This document shows positions 15,776-27,354 of a stretch of 52,378 nt of DNA, one piece after another; within the stretch, counting starts at the first letter, position 1; every line of letters starts with the position of its first letter. The position numbers and the translations under genes were made by a program. Below the pieces are notes generated by a model. The model was not told where the DNA came from and made no database searches. It was given only the letters and a program-made list of their open reading frames with translations. The DNA is from Janthinobacterium sp. GTDB lineage: Bacteria; Pseudomonadota; Gammaproteobacteria; Burkholderiales; Burkholderiaceae_D. Location of the stretch: the NCBI RefSeq assembly GCF_009923995.1, contig NZ_RFSK01000043.1, positions 1 to 52,378 of the forward strand. Direction: 5' to 3'.

Positions 15776-17875
15776 TTACTTAGCGGGCCAGAATGGCAGG
15801 AAATAGATCAGGAAGCCCAGCACGCCCAGGATCATCACGAATGCATAGTGATAGATGTAGCCGGTCTGCAACACTCGCGACAGCGAGGACAGCCAGGCGA
15901 CGACCTTGGCGCTGCCATTGACGACGAAACCGTCGATCAGCTTCTTGTCACCGAAGTTCCACAGGCCATTACCCAGCAAGCGGGCACCGCCGGCGAACAC
16001 GACTTCATTGAACTTGTCCATGTAGTACTTGTTGTCCAGCAGGGTGTGGATCGCGTGGAACTTGGCAAAGCACCAGGCCGGTACACGCGGGTTGACCATG
16101 TAGCAGTAGTAGGCTGCCACCACGCCGGACAATGCCAGCCAGAACGGTGCCGTCGACAGGCCGTGGATGGCCATCGCCATTGCGCCGTGGAATTCATGCG
16201 ACAACTCTTCCATTGCTGGATGGTTTTCGCCCACAAAGATCACGCCCTTGAAGAAATCGCCATGCAGCATCGGGCCGATCGTCAGGTAGCCGATGATCAA
16301 GGAAGGGATCGCCAGCATCACCAGCGGGAACCACACGACGAACGGGGATTCATGCGGCTTCTGGCCAGGTTCCAGGCCATGGTGGCCGTGGTCGTCCTCT
16401 TCCTCTTCGTGATGATCGTCATGCGCATCGCCGTGCGCGCCATGGGCCGCTTTCGGTGCGTGATGGTCGTCATGGCCGTGCGCATGCGCCTGGCCGAAAC
16501 GCTCCTTGCCGTGGAAGACGAGGAAATACATGCGGAACGAGTAGAAGGCGGTCACGAAGACGCCAGCCAGCACGGCGAACTGGGCAAAGCCAGCGCCCCA
16601 GATGTGCGTCGCTTCGACGGCTTCGATGATGCTGTCTTTCGAGTAGAAACCGGAGAACAGCGGCGTGCCGATCAGGGCCAGCGAACCGATCAGGGAAGTG
16701 ATCCAGGTGATCGGCATGTATTTGCGCAGGCCGCCCATGTTGCGGATGTCCTGGTCGTGGTGCATGCCGATGATGACGGAACCGGCGCCCAGGAACAGCA
16801 GTGCCTTGAAGAATGCGTGCGTCATCAGGTGGAACACGGCCACGGAGTACGCGGACGAACCCAGCGCCACGGTCATGTAGCCCAGCTGCGACAGGGTCGA
16901 GTAAGCGACGACGCGCTTGATGTCGTTCTGGATGATGCCCAGGAAGCCCATGAACAGTGCCGTGATGGAACCGATCACCAGGATGAAGGACAGTGCCGTG
17001 TCGGACAGTTCGAACAGCGGCGACATGCGCGAGACCATGAAGATACCGGCCGTCACCATCGTCGCGGCGTGGATCAGTGCCGAAATCGGGGTAGGACCTT
17101 CCATCGAGTCAGGCAGCCACACGTGCAGGGGGAACTGCGCCGACTTGCCCATCGCGCCGATGAACAGGCAAATGCAGGCCACGGTCAGCAGGGCCCAGTC
17201 GGTGCCCGGCATCGTCAGCAACGCCAGTTCGTCTTTCTTGGCGAACACTTCCTGGTAGTTCATGGTGCCGGCGAAGGCCAGCAGCAGGCCGATGCCCAGG
17301 ATGAAGCCGAAGTCGCCCACGCGGTTGACGAGGAAAGCCTTCATGTTGGCCACGATGGCCGTCGGACGCTGGTACCAGAAACCGATCAGCAGGTAGGAAA
17401 CCAGGCCCACGGCTTCCCAGCCGAAGAACAGCTGCAGGAAGTTGTTGGCCATGACCAGCATCAACATCGAGAATGTGAACAGCGAGATGTAGGCGAAGAA
17501 GCGGTTGTAGCCTTCGTCGTCCTTCATGTAGCCGATCGTGTAGATATGCACCATCAGGGAGACGAAGGTGACCACGCACATCATCATCGCCGACAGCGAA
17601 TCGATCTGGAAGCCCACTTCCATCTTCAGGGTGCCGATCGTCATCCAGTTATAGATCGTGCCATTGAATGTCGCGCCATCCATCACTGCCAGCAATGTCT
17701 GCACGGACAGGATGAATGCAATCAGTACGCCCAGGATCGTCGCGGTATGCGACGTCTTGCGTCCGACCAAATTACCCAGGAACTGGGTGCCAAGCAAGCC
17801 TGCAATCGCGGCACCGGCCAGCGGCGCCAGCGGTACGGCAAGAAGGAGGTTAGGGTTGAGGAGTTGCCCCGCCAT
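15776..17875 (-). CDS. nuoL: NADH-quinone oxidoreductase subunit L with His-rich loop
   Basis: The 699-residue proton-pumping subunit of complex I has about sixteen hydrophobic segments, including the C-terminal lateral helix that spans the membrane arm. Signatures include FFGWEAVGLVSYLLIGFWY, RVGDFGFILGIG and PLHVWLPDSMEGPTPISALI. Residues ~459-505 form an unusual hydrophilic insert with at least 13 His and many Asp/Glu (HAHGHDDHH, DAHDDHHEEEEDDHGHHG). The length exceeds the E. coli protein (613) mainly because of this loop. Confidence 0.97.
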   Translation of the reverse strand: MAGQLLNPNLLLAVPLAPLAGAAIAGLLGTQFLGNLVGRKTSHTATILGVLIAFILSVQTLLAVMDGATFNGTIYNWMTIGTLKMEVGFQIDSLSAMMMCVVTFVSLMVHIYTIGYMKDDEGYNRFFAYISLFTFSMLMLVMANNFLQLFFGWEAVGLVSYLLIGFWYQRPTAIVANMKAFLVNRVGDFGFILGIGLLLAFAGTMNYQEVFAKKDELALLTMPGTDWALLTVACICLFIGAMGKSAQFPLHVWLPDSMEGPTPISALIHAATMVTAGIFMVSRMSPLFELSDTALSFILVIGSITALFMGFLGIIQNDIKRVVAYSTLSQLGYMTVALGSSAYSVAVFHLMTHAFFKALLFLGAGSVIIGMHHDQDIRNMGGLRKYMPITWITSLIGSLALIGTPLFSGFYSKDSIIEAVEATHIWGAGFAQFAVLAGVFVTAFYSFRMYFLVFHGKERFGQAHAHGHDDHHAPKAAHGAHGDAHDDHHEEEEDDHGHHGLEPGQKPHESPFVVWFPLVMLAIPSLIIGYLTIGPMLHGDFFKGVIFVGENHPAMEELSHEFHGAMAMAIHGLSTAPFWLALSGVVAAYYCYMVNPRVPAWCFAKFHAIHTLLDNKYYMDKFNEVVFAGGARLLGNGLWNFGDKKLIDGFVVNGSAKVVAWLSSLSRVLQTGYIYHYAFVMILGVLGFLIYFLPFWPAK

Positions 17876-17921
17876 GATGAACCTTAATCGTTATTATTCG
17901 AGAGATCGAGTCTGAAAAACA

Positions 17922-18230
17922 TCAGCCTTTGAGGCTGTCCAGGTCTTCGACGTTGATGGTATCCAGATTACGGAACATCACCACCAGAATAGCCAGACCG
18001 ATAGCCGACTCAGCGGCGGCAACCGTCAGGATGAAGAAAACGAAGATCTGACCGGCCGCGTCGCCCATGAAATGGGAGAACGCGATGAAATTCATATTCA
18101 CCGCCAGCAGCATCAATTCGATTGCCATCAGCAATACGATGATGTTCTTGCGGTTCAGGAAAATACCGATGATCGAGATTGCGAACAGGATCGCGCCCAG
18201 GACCAGAAAATGTGTGAGCGATAATGTCAT
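17922..18230 (-). CDS. nuoK: NADH-quinone oxidoreductase subunit K
   Basis: The 102-residue subunit has three transmembrane segments. The two buried Glu residues needed for proton transfer are present in [19 protein letters not shown] and [15 protein letters not shown]. Length and sequence are standard. It overlaps nuoJ by 4 bases (ATGA), which implies coupled translation of the two small membrane subunits. Confidence 0.97.
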   Translation of the reverse strand: MTLSLTHFLVLGAILFAISIIGIFLNRKNIIVLLMAIELMLLAVNMNFIAFSHFMGDAAGQIFVFFILTVAAAESAIGLAILVVMFRNLDTINVEDLDSLKG

Positions 18231-18859
18231 GGTGCCTCCTTAACTTCCGGCTCAGCTGCAGGACGCTCGACGACCGCGTCCATCTTGATGATCTTCAGGC
18301 GGTCGTTGCGCTTGACGCGTACCGCATCGCCCGGAGCAAAATGCTTGGTGTCCTTGCGTTTGCGCAGGGTCAAAGCAACTGCGGCAACGATGGCCACCAG
18401 CAGCACGACGGCAGCGATCTCGAAAGCGAACACATATTTGGTGTAGATCAACAGGCCCAGTTCCTTGGTGCCGCCCAGGTTGACGTTCACGGGAGCGATG
18501 CTCGGCGCGAAGTTGCGGAAACCGTGCCACAGGACGGCCGCCATTTCCAGCACGATGATCACGCCCACCGTGACGGACAGTGGCAGATAGCCCCAGAAGC
18601 CTTCGCGCATGCGGTCGATATTGATATCGAGCATCATGACGACGAAGAGGAACAGCACCATCACGGCGCCGACGTACACCAATACCAGCACGATGGCCAG
18701 GAATTCAGCTTGCAGCAGCATCCAGATGCCCGCTGCGGAAAAGAAGGACAGTACCAGGAACAGTACTGCGTGGACCGGATTACGGGCCGTGATGACGCGT
18801 GTCGCCGCTATGATCAGAATCAGCGCGAAGGCGTAAAACAAAATTGTTTTAAAGTCCAT
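18227..18859 (-). CDS. nuoJ: NADH-quinone oxidoreductase subunit J
   Basis: The 210-residue membrane subunit of complex I has five transmembrane segments. Signatures are [20 protein letters not shown] and [19 protein letters not shown], where the latter contains the conserved Tyr/Gly region of the pi-bulge helix involved in coupling. The basic C-terminal tail ([19 protein letters not shown]) extends beyond the last helix. It lies 66 bases after nuoI, a gap with no recognisable signal. Confidence 0.96.
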   Translation of the reverse strand: MDFKTILFYAFALILIIAATRVITARNPVHAVLFLVLSFFSAAGIWMLLQAEFLAIVLVLVYVGAVMVLFLFVVMMLDINIDRMREGFWGYLPLSVTVGVIIVLEMAAVLWHGFRNFAPSIAPVNVNLGGTKELGLLIYTKYVFAFEIAAVVLLVAIVAAVALTLRKRKDTKHFAPGDAVRVKRNDRLKIIKMDAVVERPAAEPEVKEAP

Positions 18860-18925
18860 AAAAAACCCAATAGACGTACAGATGAACGAGGGGCGCGCCG
18901 CAGCTTCTCAGCTGCGGCGCATCCA

Positions 18926-19414
18926 TCAGCGATAAGGTGCGTCGGCGGCGCGCGCAGCGGCGATGTCATTTTCATAACGATCGCCCACGGCCAGCAACAT
19001 CTCTTTCGTGTAATACAAATCCCCGCGTTTCTCGCCGTGGTATTCCAGGATTTGCGTCTCGACGATCGAATCGACCGGGCAGGACTCTTCGCAGAAACCG
19101 CAGAAGATGCACTTGGTCAAGTCGATATCGTAACGCGTGGTGCGGCGCGAACCGTCGTCACGCTGTTCCGATTCGATCGTGATGGCCATCGCCGGGCAAA
19201 CCGCTTCGCACAGTTTGCAGGCGATGCAACGTTCCTCGCCGTTCGGGTAGCGGCGCAGCGCGTGCAAGCCACGGAAACGCGGCGAGATCGGTGTCTTCTC
19301 TTCCGGGAATTGCACCGTGATCTTGCGCGAAAACATGTACTTGCCTGTCAGCGCCATGCCCTTGATCAGCTCGCCTAACAAGAGGCTGCTGAAGAAATCT
19401 TTTACCTTATCCAT
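18926..19414 (-). CDS. nuoI: NADH-quinone oxidoreductase subunit I (2x 4Fe-4S)
   Basis: The 162-residue ferredoxin-like subunit holds clusters N6a and N6b. Both binding motifs are intact: [12 protein letters not shown] at ~60 and [12 protein letters not shown] at ~99. It passes electrons towards NuoB. The start [16 protein letters not shown] at 19414 was chosen because it matches family length; a frame reaching 19513 runs back into nuoH and is not a gene start. It is separated from nuoH by 14 bases. Confidence 0.97.
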   Translation of the reverse strand: MDKVKDFFSSLLLGELIKGMALTGKYMFSRKITVQFPEEKTPISPRFRGLHALRRYPNGEERCIACKLCEAVCPAMAITIESEQRDDGSRRTTRYDIDLTKCIFCGFCEESCPVDSIVETQILEYHGEKRGDLYYTKEMLLAVGDRYENDIAAARAADAPYR

Positions 19415-19428
19415 TCGTATGCACTCTC

Positions 19429-20511
19429 TTACTTCCAAATATTCCAGGATGTCTGCATCCAGGCAGCGACGAAGACCAGGTAGACCAGCGTCAACGGGAT
19501 AAACACTTTCCAACCGAGGCGCATGATCTGGTCATAACGGTAGCGTGGGAAAGTACCGCGCACCCAGATGAACACCGACACGATGAAGAAGGTTTTTGCA
19601 AACAGCCAGAAGAAGCCGCCGAAACCGCCCCAGAACTCGAGGAAGGCAAACGGTGCGGACCAGCCGCCGAGGAACATGATCGAAGCCAGGGCGCCGATCA
19701 GGATCATGTTGGCGTATTCGGCCAGCATGAACATGGCGTAGGCCATGCCCGAGTACTCGACCATGTGGCCGGCCACGATTTCCGACTCGCCTTCGACGAC
19801 GTCGAACGGGTGACGGTTGGCTTCAGCCAGGCCCGACACCAGGTAGATGACGAACATCGGCAGCAGCGGCAGCCAGTTCCACGACAGGAAGTTCACGCCC
19901 TTGTCGGCGAAGAAGCCGATTTGCTGGCCGCCGACGATGTCGATGAAGTTCAGGCTGCCCGAAACCATCAGCACGATGACCATCACGAAGCCCATCGGGA
20001 TTTCGTACGAGATCATCTGTGCCGAAGCGCGCATGGCGCCCATGAACGAGTACTTCGAGTTCGAGGCCCAGCCGGCGATGATGATGCCGTAGACTTCCAT
20101 CGAGGTAATCGCCAGCAGCATCAGCAAGCCTGCGTTGACGTTGGCCAGCACGGCTTCCGGACCGAAGGGCACGACCGACCAGGCGGCCAGGGCCGGCATG
20201 ATGGTCATGATCGGGCCGATCACGAACAGGCCCTTGGCGGCCTTGGACGGGATGATGATCTCTTTGAACAAGAGTTTCAGGGCATCGGCGATCGGTTGCA
20301 GCAAGCCCAGCGGGCCCACGCGGTTCGGGCCGACGCGGATCTGGATCCAGCCGATCAGTTTGCGTTCCCACAAGGTCAGGTAGGCAACCAGGCCCATCAG
20401 CGGCAGCAGCACGCAGACGATCTTGATCAGGGTCCAGAAGAATGGCCAGCTACCGCCCAGCAGTTCTTTGCCGCCGTTGTTGATGACGTTTACAAATTCA
20501 GGCAGAGCCAT
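19429..20511 (-). CDS. nuoH: NADH-quinone oxidoreductase subunit H
   Basis: The 360-residue membrane subunit forms much of the quinone-binding chamber with NuoB and NuoD. About eight or nine transmembrane segments are present. Signatures are [20 protein letters not shown] near residue 50 and [20 protein letters not shown] with conserved acidic residues at the E-channel. Length is normal. Its start shares a base with the nuoG stop (TGATG), so they are coupled. Confidence 0.97.
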   Translation of the reverse strand: MALPEFVNVINNGGKELLGGSWPFFWTLIKIVCVLLPLMGLVAYLTLWERKLIGWIQIRVGPNRVGPLGLLQPIADALKLLFKEIIIPSKAAKGLFVIGPIMTIMPALAAWSVVPFGPEAVLANVNAGLLMLLAITSMEVYGIIIAGWASNSKYSFMGAMRASAQMISYEIPMGFVMVIVLMVSGSLNFIDIVGGQQIGFFADKGVNFLSWNWLPLLPMFVIYLVSGLAEANRHPFDVVEGESEIVAGHMVEYSGMAYAMFMLAEYANMILIGALASIMFLGGWSAPFAFLEFWGGFGGFFWLFAKTFFIVSVFIWVRGTFPRYRYDQIMRLGWKVFIPLTLVYLVFVAAWMQTSWNIWK

Positions 20512-22844
20512 CAGATTTTCCCCTCTGCTGTTTCAACTGTGATGTCACCGAACATGCCGCCCAGGCTAGCCGTCGAGGCATGCGCCGCCGACACCTTGAC
20601 CACATTGGCTGGCAGGCCGGCATGGAGTGCCGCCACCAGGATGGCGCTGCCGGAGCCTTGCGCCACTTTGACCTTGTCGCCGGCCTTGATGCCCAGCTTT
20701 TCGGCCAATGCTGGCGACAGATGGGCTTGCGGCGCGGCGCCATCGACCGTGCGCAGCAGCGGTTCGGAGCGGCGTACCAGGGCGTCGGCGAAGTAGATCG
20801 GCACGTCGGCGATGCGTTGCAGCGCAGGCGAAGCCGGAGCGTACGTCGCCGCTTCCGGCGCGTTCCTGGCGATGTTGTTCAGCTGTGCCGACAGGTCGGT
20901 CACGCCGGCACCGAACGCTTCGTCGCGGATCGCTTCGGAAGTGTCGTAGTCGAAACCGGCCAGGCCCAGGATGTTGCCCAGGACGCGCAGCACTTTCCAG
21001 GCCGGACGGGTTTCCGCCAGCGGTTTCACGGTGCCGTTGAAGCTTTGCGCGCGGCCTTCGCAGTTGACGAAGGTGCCCGAGGTTTCAGCGAACGGAGCGA
21101 TCGGCAGCAAGACGTCGGCATAATCCATGCCATGCTTGAAGGCCGACATCGCCACGACCATCTCGGCCTTGTCCAGGGCGGCGCGGGCCGCCTGTGGATT
21201 GGCGCTATCGAGTTCCGGCTCGGCGTGCAACAGCACGTAGGCTTTTTTCGGCGCGGCAAAGGCAGCTTGCACGTTGGCGCGCGGCTTGGCGACCAGGTGC
21301 GCGCCGACCGTGTTGGCCGCTTCCGTCAGGTAACCCAGCTTGGCGCCCGTCTGTTCGGCGATCCATTGCGCGGCAGCATGCAGTTGCGACGCTTGCGGGT
21401 GTTGCGTTGCCGCATTACCCAGCAGCACGGCGCCGTTGTCGCCGGCCATCAGGCTGGCGGCGATGGCAACGGCCACGTCCGAAGCGGCAACCGCTTCGAA
21501 ACCGGCTGGTGCGGCGATTTCTTTCGCTTTAGCAACAGCGACGACCACTTCCGACAAGGCCGCCAGCCAGTCACTCGGCGCGGCGATCATCTTGTTGGCG
21601 ATGGTGATCAGCTGATCATCGTCGGAGGCGTGCAGGATCGACAGCTTGGCGCCGCCCTTGACGGAGGCGCGCAAGCGCGTCGCCAGCAGCGGGTGATCCT
21701 TGCGCAGGAAGGAACCGATGACGAAGGCGCGCTTGATCTGGCCAAATTCGTTGATCGGCATGCCCAGCCATGGCTTGACGTTCGCGTCCAGCGCGAAGTC
21801 GGTCTGGCGCAGGCGGAAGTCGACGTTCTCGGAACCGAGGCCGTGGACGACTTTCTGCAGCAGGACCAGCTCTTCGACGGTCGAATGCGGCGTGGCCAGC
21901 GCGGCGATGGCGTCGGCGCCATGCTCGTGCTTGATATTTTTCAAACCGTGCGCCACGTATTCCAGCGCGGTCTGCCAATCGACTTCCTTCCACTCGTTGC
22001 CTTGCTTCAGCATCGGCGAGGTCAGGCGTTCGGCACTGTCCAGCGCTTCGTACGAGAAACGGTCCTTGTCCGAGATCCAGCATTCGTTGACGGCTTCGTT
22101 TTCCAGCGGCAGTACGCGCTTGACCTTGCCAGCTTTCACTTGCACGATCAGGTTCGAACCGAGGCCGTCATGCGGGCTGACCGATTTGCGGCGCGACAGT
22201 TCCCACGTACGGGCGCTGTAGCGGAACGGCTTCGACGTCAGCGCGCCGACCGGGCACAGGTCGATCATGTTGCCCGACAGTTCGGAGTCGACCGACTGGC
22301 CCACGAAGGACACGATTTCCGAGTGTTCGCCGCGGCCGATCATGCCCAGCTCCATCACGCCGGCCACTTCCTGGCCAAAGCGTACGCAGCGGGTGCACTG
22401 GATGCAGCGCGACATTTCCTGCATGGACACCAGCGGACCGGCTTCCTTCGGCGTGACGACGCGCTTGTCTTCCTTGTAGCGCGATTCGCTCTTGCCGTAG
22501 CCCACTGCCAAGTCTTGCAACTGGCACTCGCCGCCCTGATCGCAGATCGGGCAGTCGAGCGGGTGATTAATCAGCAAGAATTCCATGACCGACTTTTGCG
22601 CCTGCACAGCTTTATCGCTGGAAGAGCGCACGATCATGCCGGCACTGACCGGGGTCGCGCAAGCGGGCAAAGGCTTCGGCGCCTTTTCCACTTCGACCAG
22701 GCACATGCGGCAGTTCGCTGCGATCGACAATTTCTTGTGATAGCAGAAGTGCGGAATGTAGGTTCCCAATTTGTTGGCGGCGTCCATCACCATGCTACCA
22801 GCAGGGACTTCGACTTTTTTGCCGTCTATTTCGATTTCAACCAT
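20511..22844 (-). CDS. nuoG: NADH-quinone oxidoreductase subunit G
   Basis: The 777-residue peripheral-arm subunit binds several Fe-S clusters. N-terminal region: 2Fe-2S ligands within [20 protein letters not shown] and LPACATP; the His/Cys cluster in [14 protein letters not shown]; and 4Fe-4S in [12 protein letters not shown]. The remainder (~220-777) is a molybdopterin-oxidoreductase-like fold, which in this family carries no cofactor. It is longer than mammalian homologues and near E. coli size. It sits between nuoF and nuoH. Confidence 0.97.
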   Translation of the reverse strand: MVEIEIDGKKVEVPAGSMVMDAANKLGTYIPHFCYHKKLSIAANCRMCLVEVEKAPKPLPACATPVSAGMIVRSSSDKAVQAQKSVMEFLLINHPLDCPICDQGGECQLQDLAVGYGKSESRYKEDKRVVTPKEAGPLVSMQEMSRCIQCTRCVRFGQEVAGVMELGMIGRGEHSEIVSFVGQSVDSELSGNMIDLCPVGALTSKPFRYSARTWELSRRKSVSPHDGLGSNLIVQVKAGKVKRVLPLENEAVNECWISDKDRFSYEALDSAERLTSPMLKQGNEWKEVDWQTALEYVAHGLKNIKHEHGADAIAALATPHSTVEELVLLQKVVHGLGSENVDFRLRQTDFALDANVKPWLGMPINEFGQIKRAFVIGSFLRKDHPLLATRLRASVKGGAKLSILHASDDDQLITIANKMIAAPSDWLAALSEVVVAVAKAKEIAAPAGFEAVAASDVAVAIAASLMAGDNGAVLLGNAATQHPQASQLHAAAQWIAEQTGAKLGYLTEAANTVGAHLVAKPRANVQAAFAAPKKAYVLLHAEPELDSANPQAARAALDKAEMVVAMSAFKHGMDYADVLLPIAPFAETSGTFVNCEGRAQSFNGTVKPLAETRPAWKVLRVLGNILGLAGFDYDTSEAIRDEAFGAGVTDLSAQLNNIARNAPEAATYAPASPALQRIADVPIYFADALVRRSEPLLRTVDGAAPQAHLSPALAEKLGIKAGDKVKVAQGSGSAILVAALHAGLPANVVKVSAAHASTASLGGMFGDITVETAEGKI

Positions 22845-22866
22845 GGTGATCGTTACCTGACGCAGC

Positions 22867-24162
22867 TTAGATATATGCGGGCACTAGGCAATGCTTGTGC
22901 TCGATATGATATTCAAATTCTTCACGGAAATTCTTAATGAAGGCCCGTACCGGCATGGCAGCCGCATCGCCCAGCGCGCAAATGGTGCGGCCCTGGATGT
23001 TGTCGGCGATCGAGTTGAGCATGTCCAGGTCGTCTGGACGACCCTGCCCCTGCTCGATGCGATGCACCATGCGGTACATCCAGCCTGTGCCTTCACGGCA
23101 AGGCGTACACTGGCCGCACGATTCTTCAAAGTAGAAGTAGGACAGGCGTTCCAGCGCCTTCACCATGCAGCGTGTTTCGTCCATCACGATGACGGCGCCC
23201 GAACCCAACATCGAACCGGCTTTCGCGATCGAGTCGTAGTCCAGGTCGGTCTGCATCATGATGTCGCCGCGGATCACCGGAGCGGACGAACCGCCAGGGA
23301 TCACGGCCTTGATCTTTTTGCCACCGCGCATGCCGCCTGCCAGTTCCAGCAGGGTCGCAAACGGGGTGCCGAGCGGCACTTCGTAGTTGCCCGGTTTTTC
23401 CACGTCGCCCGAGATCGAGAAGATCTTCGAACCGCCGTTGTTCGGCTTGCCCATCGCCAGGTATTTCTCTGGACCGATGTTCAGCACGAATGGCACGGCC
23501 GCGAAGGTTTCCGTGTTGTTGATCGTCGTCGGCTTGCCGTACAGGCCAAACGAGGCAGGGAAAGGCGGCTTGAAGCGCGGCTGGCCTTTCTTGCCTTCCA
23601 GCGACTCCAGCAGGGCCGTTTCTTCGCCGCAGATGTAGGCGCCATAACCATGGTGCGCGTGCAACTGGAACGAGAACTCGCTGCCCATGATCTTGTCGCC
23701 CAGGAAACCGGCGGCGCGCGCCTCTTCCAGCGCTTCTTCGAAACGCAGGTATTCCTGGAAGATCTCGCCGTGGATGTAGTTATAACCCACGGTGATGCCC
23801 ATCGCGTACGCGCCAATGGCCATGCCTTCGATCAGCGCATGGGGATTGTAACGAATGATGTCGCGGTCCTTGAAAGTGCCCGGTTCGCCTTCATCTGTAT
23901 TGCAGACGAGGTATTTTTGACCCGGGAACTGGCGCGGCATGAAGCTCCACTTCAGGCCGGTAGGGAAACCCGCGCCGCCACGGCCGCGCAAGGACGAAGC
24001 CTTGAGGTCGGCGATGATCTGTTCCGGCGTGATTTTCTCTTCCAGGATACGCCGCAGGGCCGAATAGCCGCCGCGGTTCACATAATCTTGCAAATGCCAG
24101 TTCTTGCCATCCAGATCCTTCAGGATCAATGGATCGATATGGCGGTTGTGGAGTGACGTCAT
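22867..24162 (-). CDS. nuoF: NADH-quinone oxidoreductase subunit F (NADH/FMN binding)
   Basis: The 431-residue subunit is where NADH is oxidised. The FMN/NADH site [17 protein letters not shown] (~60) and [15 protein letters not shown] (~175) are intact, and the N3 4Fe-4S ligands are in [14 protein letters not shown] plus a later Cys in [14 protein letters not shown]. The start [14 protein letters not shown] at 24162 overlaps the nuoE stop by 4 bases; an upstream extension to 24216 is nuoE sequence in another frame. Confidence 0.97.
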   Translation of the reverse strand: MTSLHNRHIDPLILKDLDGKNWHLQDYVNRGGYSALRRILEEKITPEQIIADLKASSLRGRGGAGFPTGLKWSFMPRQFPGQKYLVCNTDEGEPGTFKDRDIIRYNPHALIEGMAIGAYAMGITVGYNYIHGEIFQEYLRFEEALEEARAAGFLGDKIMGSEFSFQLHAHHGYGAYICGEETALLESLEGKKGQPRFKPPFPASFGLYGKPTTINNTETFAAVPFVLNIGPEKYLAMGKPNNGGSKIFSISGDVEKPGNYEVPLGTPFATLLELAGGMRGGKKIKAVIPGGSSAPVIRGDIMMQTDLDYDSIAKAGSMLGSGAVIVMDETRCMVKALERLSYFYFEESCGQCTPCREGTGWMYRMVHRIEQGQGRPDDLDMLNSIADNIQGRTICALGDAAAMPVRAFIKNFREEFEYHIEHKHCLVPAYI

Positions 24163-24638
24163 TTCTTGAGTTCCTCCAGCATGGCGTCGATTTTCTCGTT
24201 CGACATCCAGCTGCACATGGTTTTATTGCTGACCAGCAAGACAGGCGCATCGCCGCACGCACCCATGCACTCGCCTTCAACCAGGGTGAACTGGCCGTCA
24301 GGGGTGGTTTCGCGGAAATCGATGCCCAGCTTCTGCTTCAGGTAGTCTGCAGCGCGCACGCCGCCCGACAGGGCGCATGGCAGGTTGGTGCACACGGTAA
24401 TCTTGTGCTTGCCCACGGGCTTCACGTTGTACATATTGTAGAACGTGGCCACTTCCTGCACGGCAATAGCCGGCATGCCGATGTAATCGGCCAGTTCCTT
24501 CATGGTTTCCGGCGCCAGCCAGCCCAGTTCATCCTGGGCATGGGCCAGCGCGGCCATGACGGCGGATTGACGCTGGTCGGCCGGGTACTTGGCCAGCTCG
24601 CGGTCAATTTTCTTATAGCATTGCTCTGATAACAACAT
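24159..24638 (-). CDS. nuoE: NADH-quinone oxidoreductase subunit E
   Basis: The 159-residue thioredoxin-like subunit holds 2Fe-2S cluster N1a. Cys ligands are visible in [13 protein letters not shown] and [15 protein letters not shown]. The N-terminal helical part, ending in [15 protein letters not shown], is typical. It pairs with NuoF and overlaps it by 4 bases. The ATG at 24638 was chosen as giving standard length. Confidence 0.97.
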   Translation of the reverse strand: MLLSEQCYKKIDRELAKYPADQRQSAVMAALAHAQDELGWLAPETMKELADYIGMPAIAVQEVATFYNMYNVKPVGKHKITVCTNLPCALSGGVRAADYLKQKLGIDFRETTPDGQFTLVEGECMGACGDAPVLLVSNKTMCSWMSNEKIDAMLEELKK

Positions 24639-24650
24639 ACTTTTTGCCTC

Positions 24651-25904
24651 TTAGCGGTCAATACTGCCGAACACGATATCTTGCGTACCGATGATGGTCA
24701 CGGCGTCGGCAAGCATGTGCCCACGCGCCATCTCATCGAGCGACTGCAAGTGGGCGTAGTCTGGCGCGCGCAGTTTCATGCGGTACGGCTTGTTGGCGCC
24801 ATCGGACACCAGGTACACGCCGAACTCGCCCTTCGGGTGTTCCACGGCACTGTAGGCCTCGCCTGGCGGCACGTGGAAACCTTCCGTAAACAGCTTGAAG
24901 TGGTGAATCAGGGATTCCATGTTGGTCTTCATGTCAACGCGGCCCGGAGGCGCCACCTTGCGGTTGCTGGTCATGACAGGACCTTCATTGTTGCGCAGCC
25001 ACTCCACGCATTGCTTGATGATGCGGTTCGACTGGCGCAGCTCTTCCACGCGGACCAGGTAGCGGTCGTAGCAGTCGCCGTTGGTGCCGATAGGAATGTC
25101 GAAATCCATCAGGTCGTACACTTCGTACGGCTGTTTCTTGCGCAAATCCCACTGCACGCCCGAGCCGCGCAGCATGGCGCCCGTGAAGCCCATGGCCAGC
25201 GCATCTTCCGGCGAGACGACGCCGATGCCGACGGTACGCTGTTTCCAGATACGGTTGTCGGTCAGCAAGGTTTCGTACTCGTCCACCGAGTTCGGGAAGC
25301 GGCGCGCGAAGTCTTCGATGAAGTCCAGCAGGGAACCCTGGCGGTTTTCATTCAGCTTGGAAATCGCCTTGGCGTTGCGGATGATCGAAGCCTTGTGCTG
25401 CGGCATCGCGTCCGGCAGGTCGCGGTACACGCCGCCCGGACGGTAGTAGGCCGCGTGCATGCGCGCGCCCGACACTGCCTCGTAGGCGTCGAACAGGTCT
25501 TCGCGGTCGCGGAAGCAATACAGGAACGGGCCCATGGCGCCGACGTCCAGCGCGTGGGTACCGAGCCACATCAGGTGGTTCAGGATACGCGTCATCTCGT
25601 CGAACATGACGCGGATGTATTGCGCGCGCAGGGGCACTTCCAGGCCCAGCATCTTTTCGATGGCCATCACGTAGGCGTGTTCATTGCACATCATCGACAC
25701 ATAGTCGAGACGGTCCATGTACGGCACGGATTGCAGATAGGTCTTCTGTTCGGCCAGCTTCTCGGTAGCGCGGTGCAGCAGGCCGATATGCGGGTCGGCA
25801 CGCTGGATGACTTCGCCATCCATCTCCAGCACCAGGCGCAGCACGCCGTGCGCGGCCGGATGCTGCGGCCCAAAGTTCAGGGTGTAGTTCTTAATCTCAG
25901 CCAT
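24651..25904 (-). CDS. nuoD: NADH-quinone oxidoreductase subunit D
   Basis: The 417-residue subunit provides much of the quinone site at the base of the peripheral arm. Signatures: [20 protein letters not shown] near the N-terminus (with the quinone-binding His), [14 protein letters not shown], and GLDVP-type C-terminal Arg/Asp in the family position. The start [11 protein letters not shown] gives typical length and overlaps the nuoC stop by one base (TAATG). nuoC and nuoD are separate genes here, unlike the fused nuoCD of E. coli. Confidence 0.97.
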   Translation of the reverse strand: MAEIKNYTLNFGPQHPAAHGVLRLVLEMDGEVIQRADPHIGLLHRATEKLAEQKTYLQSVPYMDRLDYVSMMCNEHAYVMAIEKMLGLEVPLRAQYIRVMFDEMTRILNHLMWLGTHALDVGAMGPFLYCFRDREDLFDAYEAVSGARMHAAYYRPGGVYRDLPDAMPQHKASIIRNAKAISKLNENRQGSLLDFIEDFARRFPNSVDEYETLLTDNRIWKQRTVGIGVVSPEDALAMGFTGAMLRGSGVQWDLRKKQPYEVYDLMDFDIPIGTNGDCYDRYLVRVEELRQSNRIIKQCVEWLRNNEGPVMTSNRKVAPPGRVDMKTNMESLIHHFKLFTEGFHVPPGEAYSAVEHPKGEFGVYLVSDGANKPYRMKLRAPDYAHLQSLDEMARGHMLADAVTIIGTQDIVFGSIDR

Positions 25905-26497
25905 TATTTCATCCCGTAATGTTCTTCGCGGATCACGCGCGGCACGTTTTCCCGCGGCTCGATCGTCACGGGCTGGTAAATCACGCGCTTTTGTTCCGGA
26001 TCGTAACGCATCTCGACATAGCCGGAGACGGGGAAATCCTTGCGGAACGGATGGCCGATGAAACCGTAGTCGGTCAGCAGGCGGCGCAAGTCGTTGTGGC
26101 CTTCGAAGAGGATGCCCAGCAGGTCGAATGCTTCGCGCTCGTACCAGTTGACGGCACGCCAGATGCCCACCACGGATGGCAGCAGCGGCATGTCGTCGTC
26201 CGGTGCGAACACGCGCACGCGCACGCGCCAGTTGTGCTTGACCGACAGCAAATGCGAAACGGCCGCGTAACGCAGGCCATCCCAGCTGCCATCGCCGTAG
26301 GTCGAGTAGTCGACGCCGCACAGATCGATCAATTGCTCGAAATGCAGGGTCGGATCGTCGCGCAGGGTCTGCATCACGCCCAGGTAGTCTTCCGCCTTGA
26401 CCAGCAAGGTGACTTCGCCCAGGGTAACGGTCGTGCTAACGCGTTCGCCCAGGGCAGTGCCGAGGGCGTTTTGCAATACTTCTAAATGTGTTGTCAT
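25904..26497 (-). CDS. nuoC: NADH-quinone oxidoreductase subunit C
   Basis: The 197-residue 30-kDa-type subunit of the peripheral arm has the signature [20 protein letters not shown] (here [16 protein letters not shown]) and [19 protein letters not shown] at ~150. No cofactor is bound. It ends at the nuoD start and begins 17 bases after nuoB. The C-terminal tail [15 protein letters not shown] is typical of betaproteobacterial forms. Confidence 0.96.
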   Translation of the reverse strand: MTTHLEVLQNALGTALGERVSTTVTLGEVTLLVKAEDYLGVMQTLRDDPTLHFEQLIDLCGVDYSTYGDGSWDGLRYAAVSHLLSVKHNWRVRVRVFAPDDDMPLLPSVVGIWRAVNWYEREAFDLLGILFEGHNDLRRLLTDYGFIGHPFRKDFPVSGYVEMRYDPEQKRVIYQPVTIEPRENVPRVIREEHYGMK

Positions 26498-26514
26498 AAT
26501 CTGAAGCGGCCCGG

Positions 26515-26991
26515 TTAGCGTGCGATCGTGCTGGTACGCTTGATCTTGTTCTGCAACTGCATGATGCCGTACAGCAAGGCTTCAGCGGTCGGAGGACAGC
26601 CAGGCACATACACGTCGACGGGCACGATGCGGTCGCAGCCGCGCACCACGGAGTAGGAGTAATGGTAGTACCCGCCGCCATTGGCGCAGGAACCCATCGA
26701 GATGACCCAGCGTGGCTCTGCCATCTGGTCGTAGACCTTGCGCAGGGCCGGCGCCATCTTGTTGCACAGGGTACCGGCAACGATCATGACGTCGGACTGA
26801 CGCGGCGACGGACGGAACACGACGCCGAAACGGTCCATATCGTAGCGGGCTGCGCCCACATGCATCATTTCGACCGCACAGCAGGCCAGACCGAACGTCA
26901 TCGGGAACATAGACCCGGTGCGCGCCCAGTTGATCAGCTTGTCGGCCGAGGTGGTGATGAAACCTTCGCTTAATACGCCTTCAATAGCCAT
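26515..26991 (-). CDS. nuoB: NADH-quinone oxidoreductase subunit B
   Basis: The 158-residue subunit holds the terminal 4Fe-4S cluster N2, which reduces quinone. Ligands are seen in [12 protein letters not shown] (tandem Cys), [15 protein letters not shown] and [32 protein letters not shown] also matches the family. Length is typical. It begins 3 bases after nuoA ends. Confidence 0.97.
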   Translation of the reverse strand: MAIEGVLSEGFITTSADKLINWARTGSMFPMTFGLACCAVEMMHVGAARYDMDRFGVVFRPSPRQSDVMIVAGTLCNKMAPALRKVYDQMAEPRWVISMGSCANGGGYYHYSYSVVRGCDRIVPVDVYVPGCPPTAEALLYGIMQLQNKIKRTSTIAR

Positions 26992-26994
26992 GGC

Positions 26995-27354
26995 TTATTC
27001 CCAGTCAAGGGCACCTTTCTTCCAAATGTACCAAAATCCGACCACGAATTCAGCGATGAACACCATCATCGTGACGAAACCGGCCCAGCCCAGGTCGCGC
27101 ATTGCAACGCCCCATGGGAAAAAGAATGCCGTTTCCAGATCGAACAAAATAAACAGGATTGCGACCAGATAGTAGCGCACATCGAATTTCATGCGCGCGT
27201 CTTCGAATGCTTCAAAGCCACATTCGTACGGGGAGAGTTTTGCTGCGTCAGGCTTGTTAGGACCTAACAGGCGCCCCAGGAGCTGGGGAGCGATACCGAC
27301 ACCAAGGCCGATAAGAATGAACAGCAGGACGGGGAAGTAATTTTCGAGGTTCAC
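26995..27354 (-). CDS. nuoA: NADH-quinone oxidoreductase subunit A
   Basis: The 119-residue membrane subunit has three transmembrane segments and the loop signature [20 protein letters not shown] after helix 1. The GTG at 27354 ([12 protein letters not shown]) is chosen as start because it gives the family length and N-terminus; the frame stays open much further upstream but through leader and tRNA-terminator sequence. No strong ribosome site precedes the GTG. First gene of the fourteen-gene nuo operon. Confidence 0.93.
   Translation of the reverse strand: MNLENYFPVLLFILIGLGVGIAPQLLGRLLGPNKPDAAKLSPYECGFEAFEDARMKFDVRYYLVAILFILFDLETAFFFPWGVAMRDLGWAGFVTMMVFIAEFVVGFWYIWKKGALDWE

Noticed and set aside
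20580..22937. Long plus-strand frame opposite nuoG
   Set aside because: It is an antisense shadow of nuoG with biased composition; the same holds for long frames opposite nuoL, nuoM, nuoN, pnp, ilvB and leuA.
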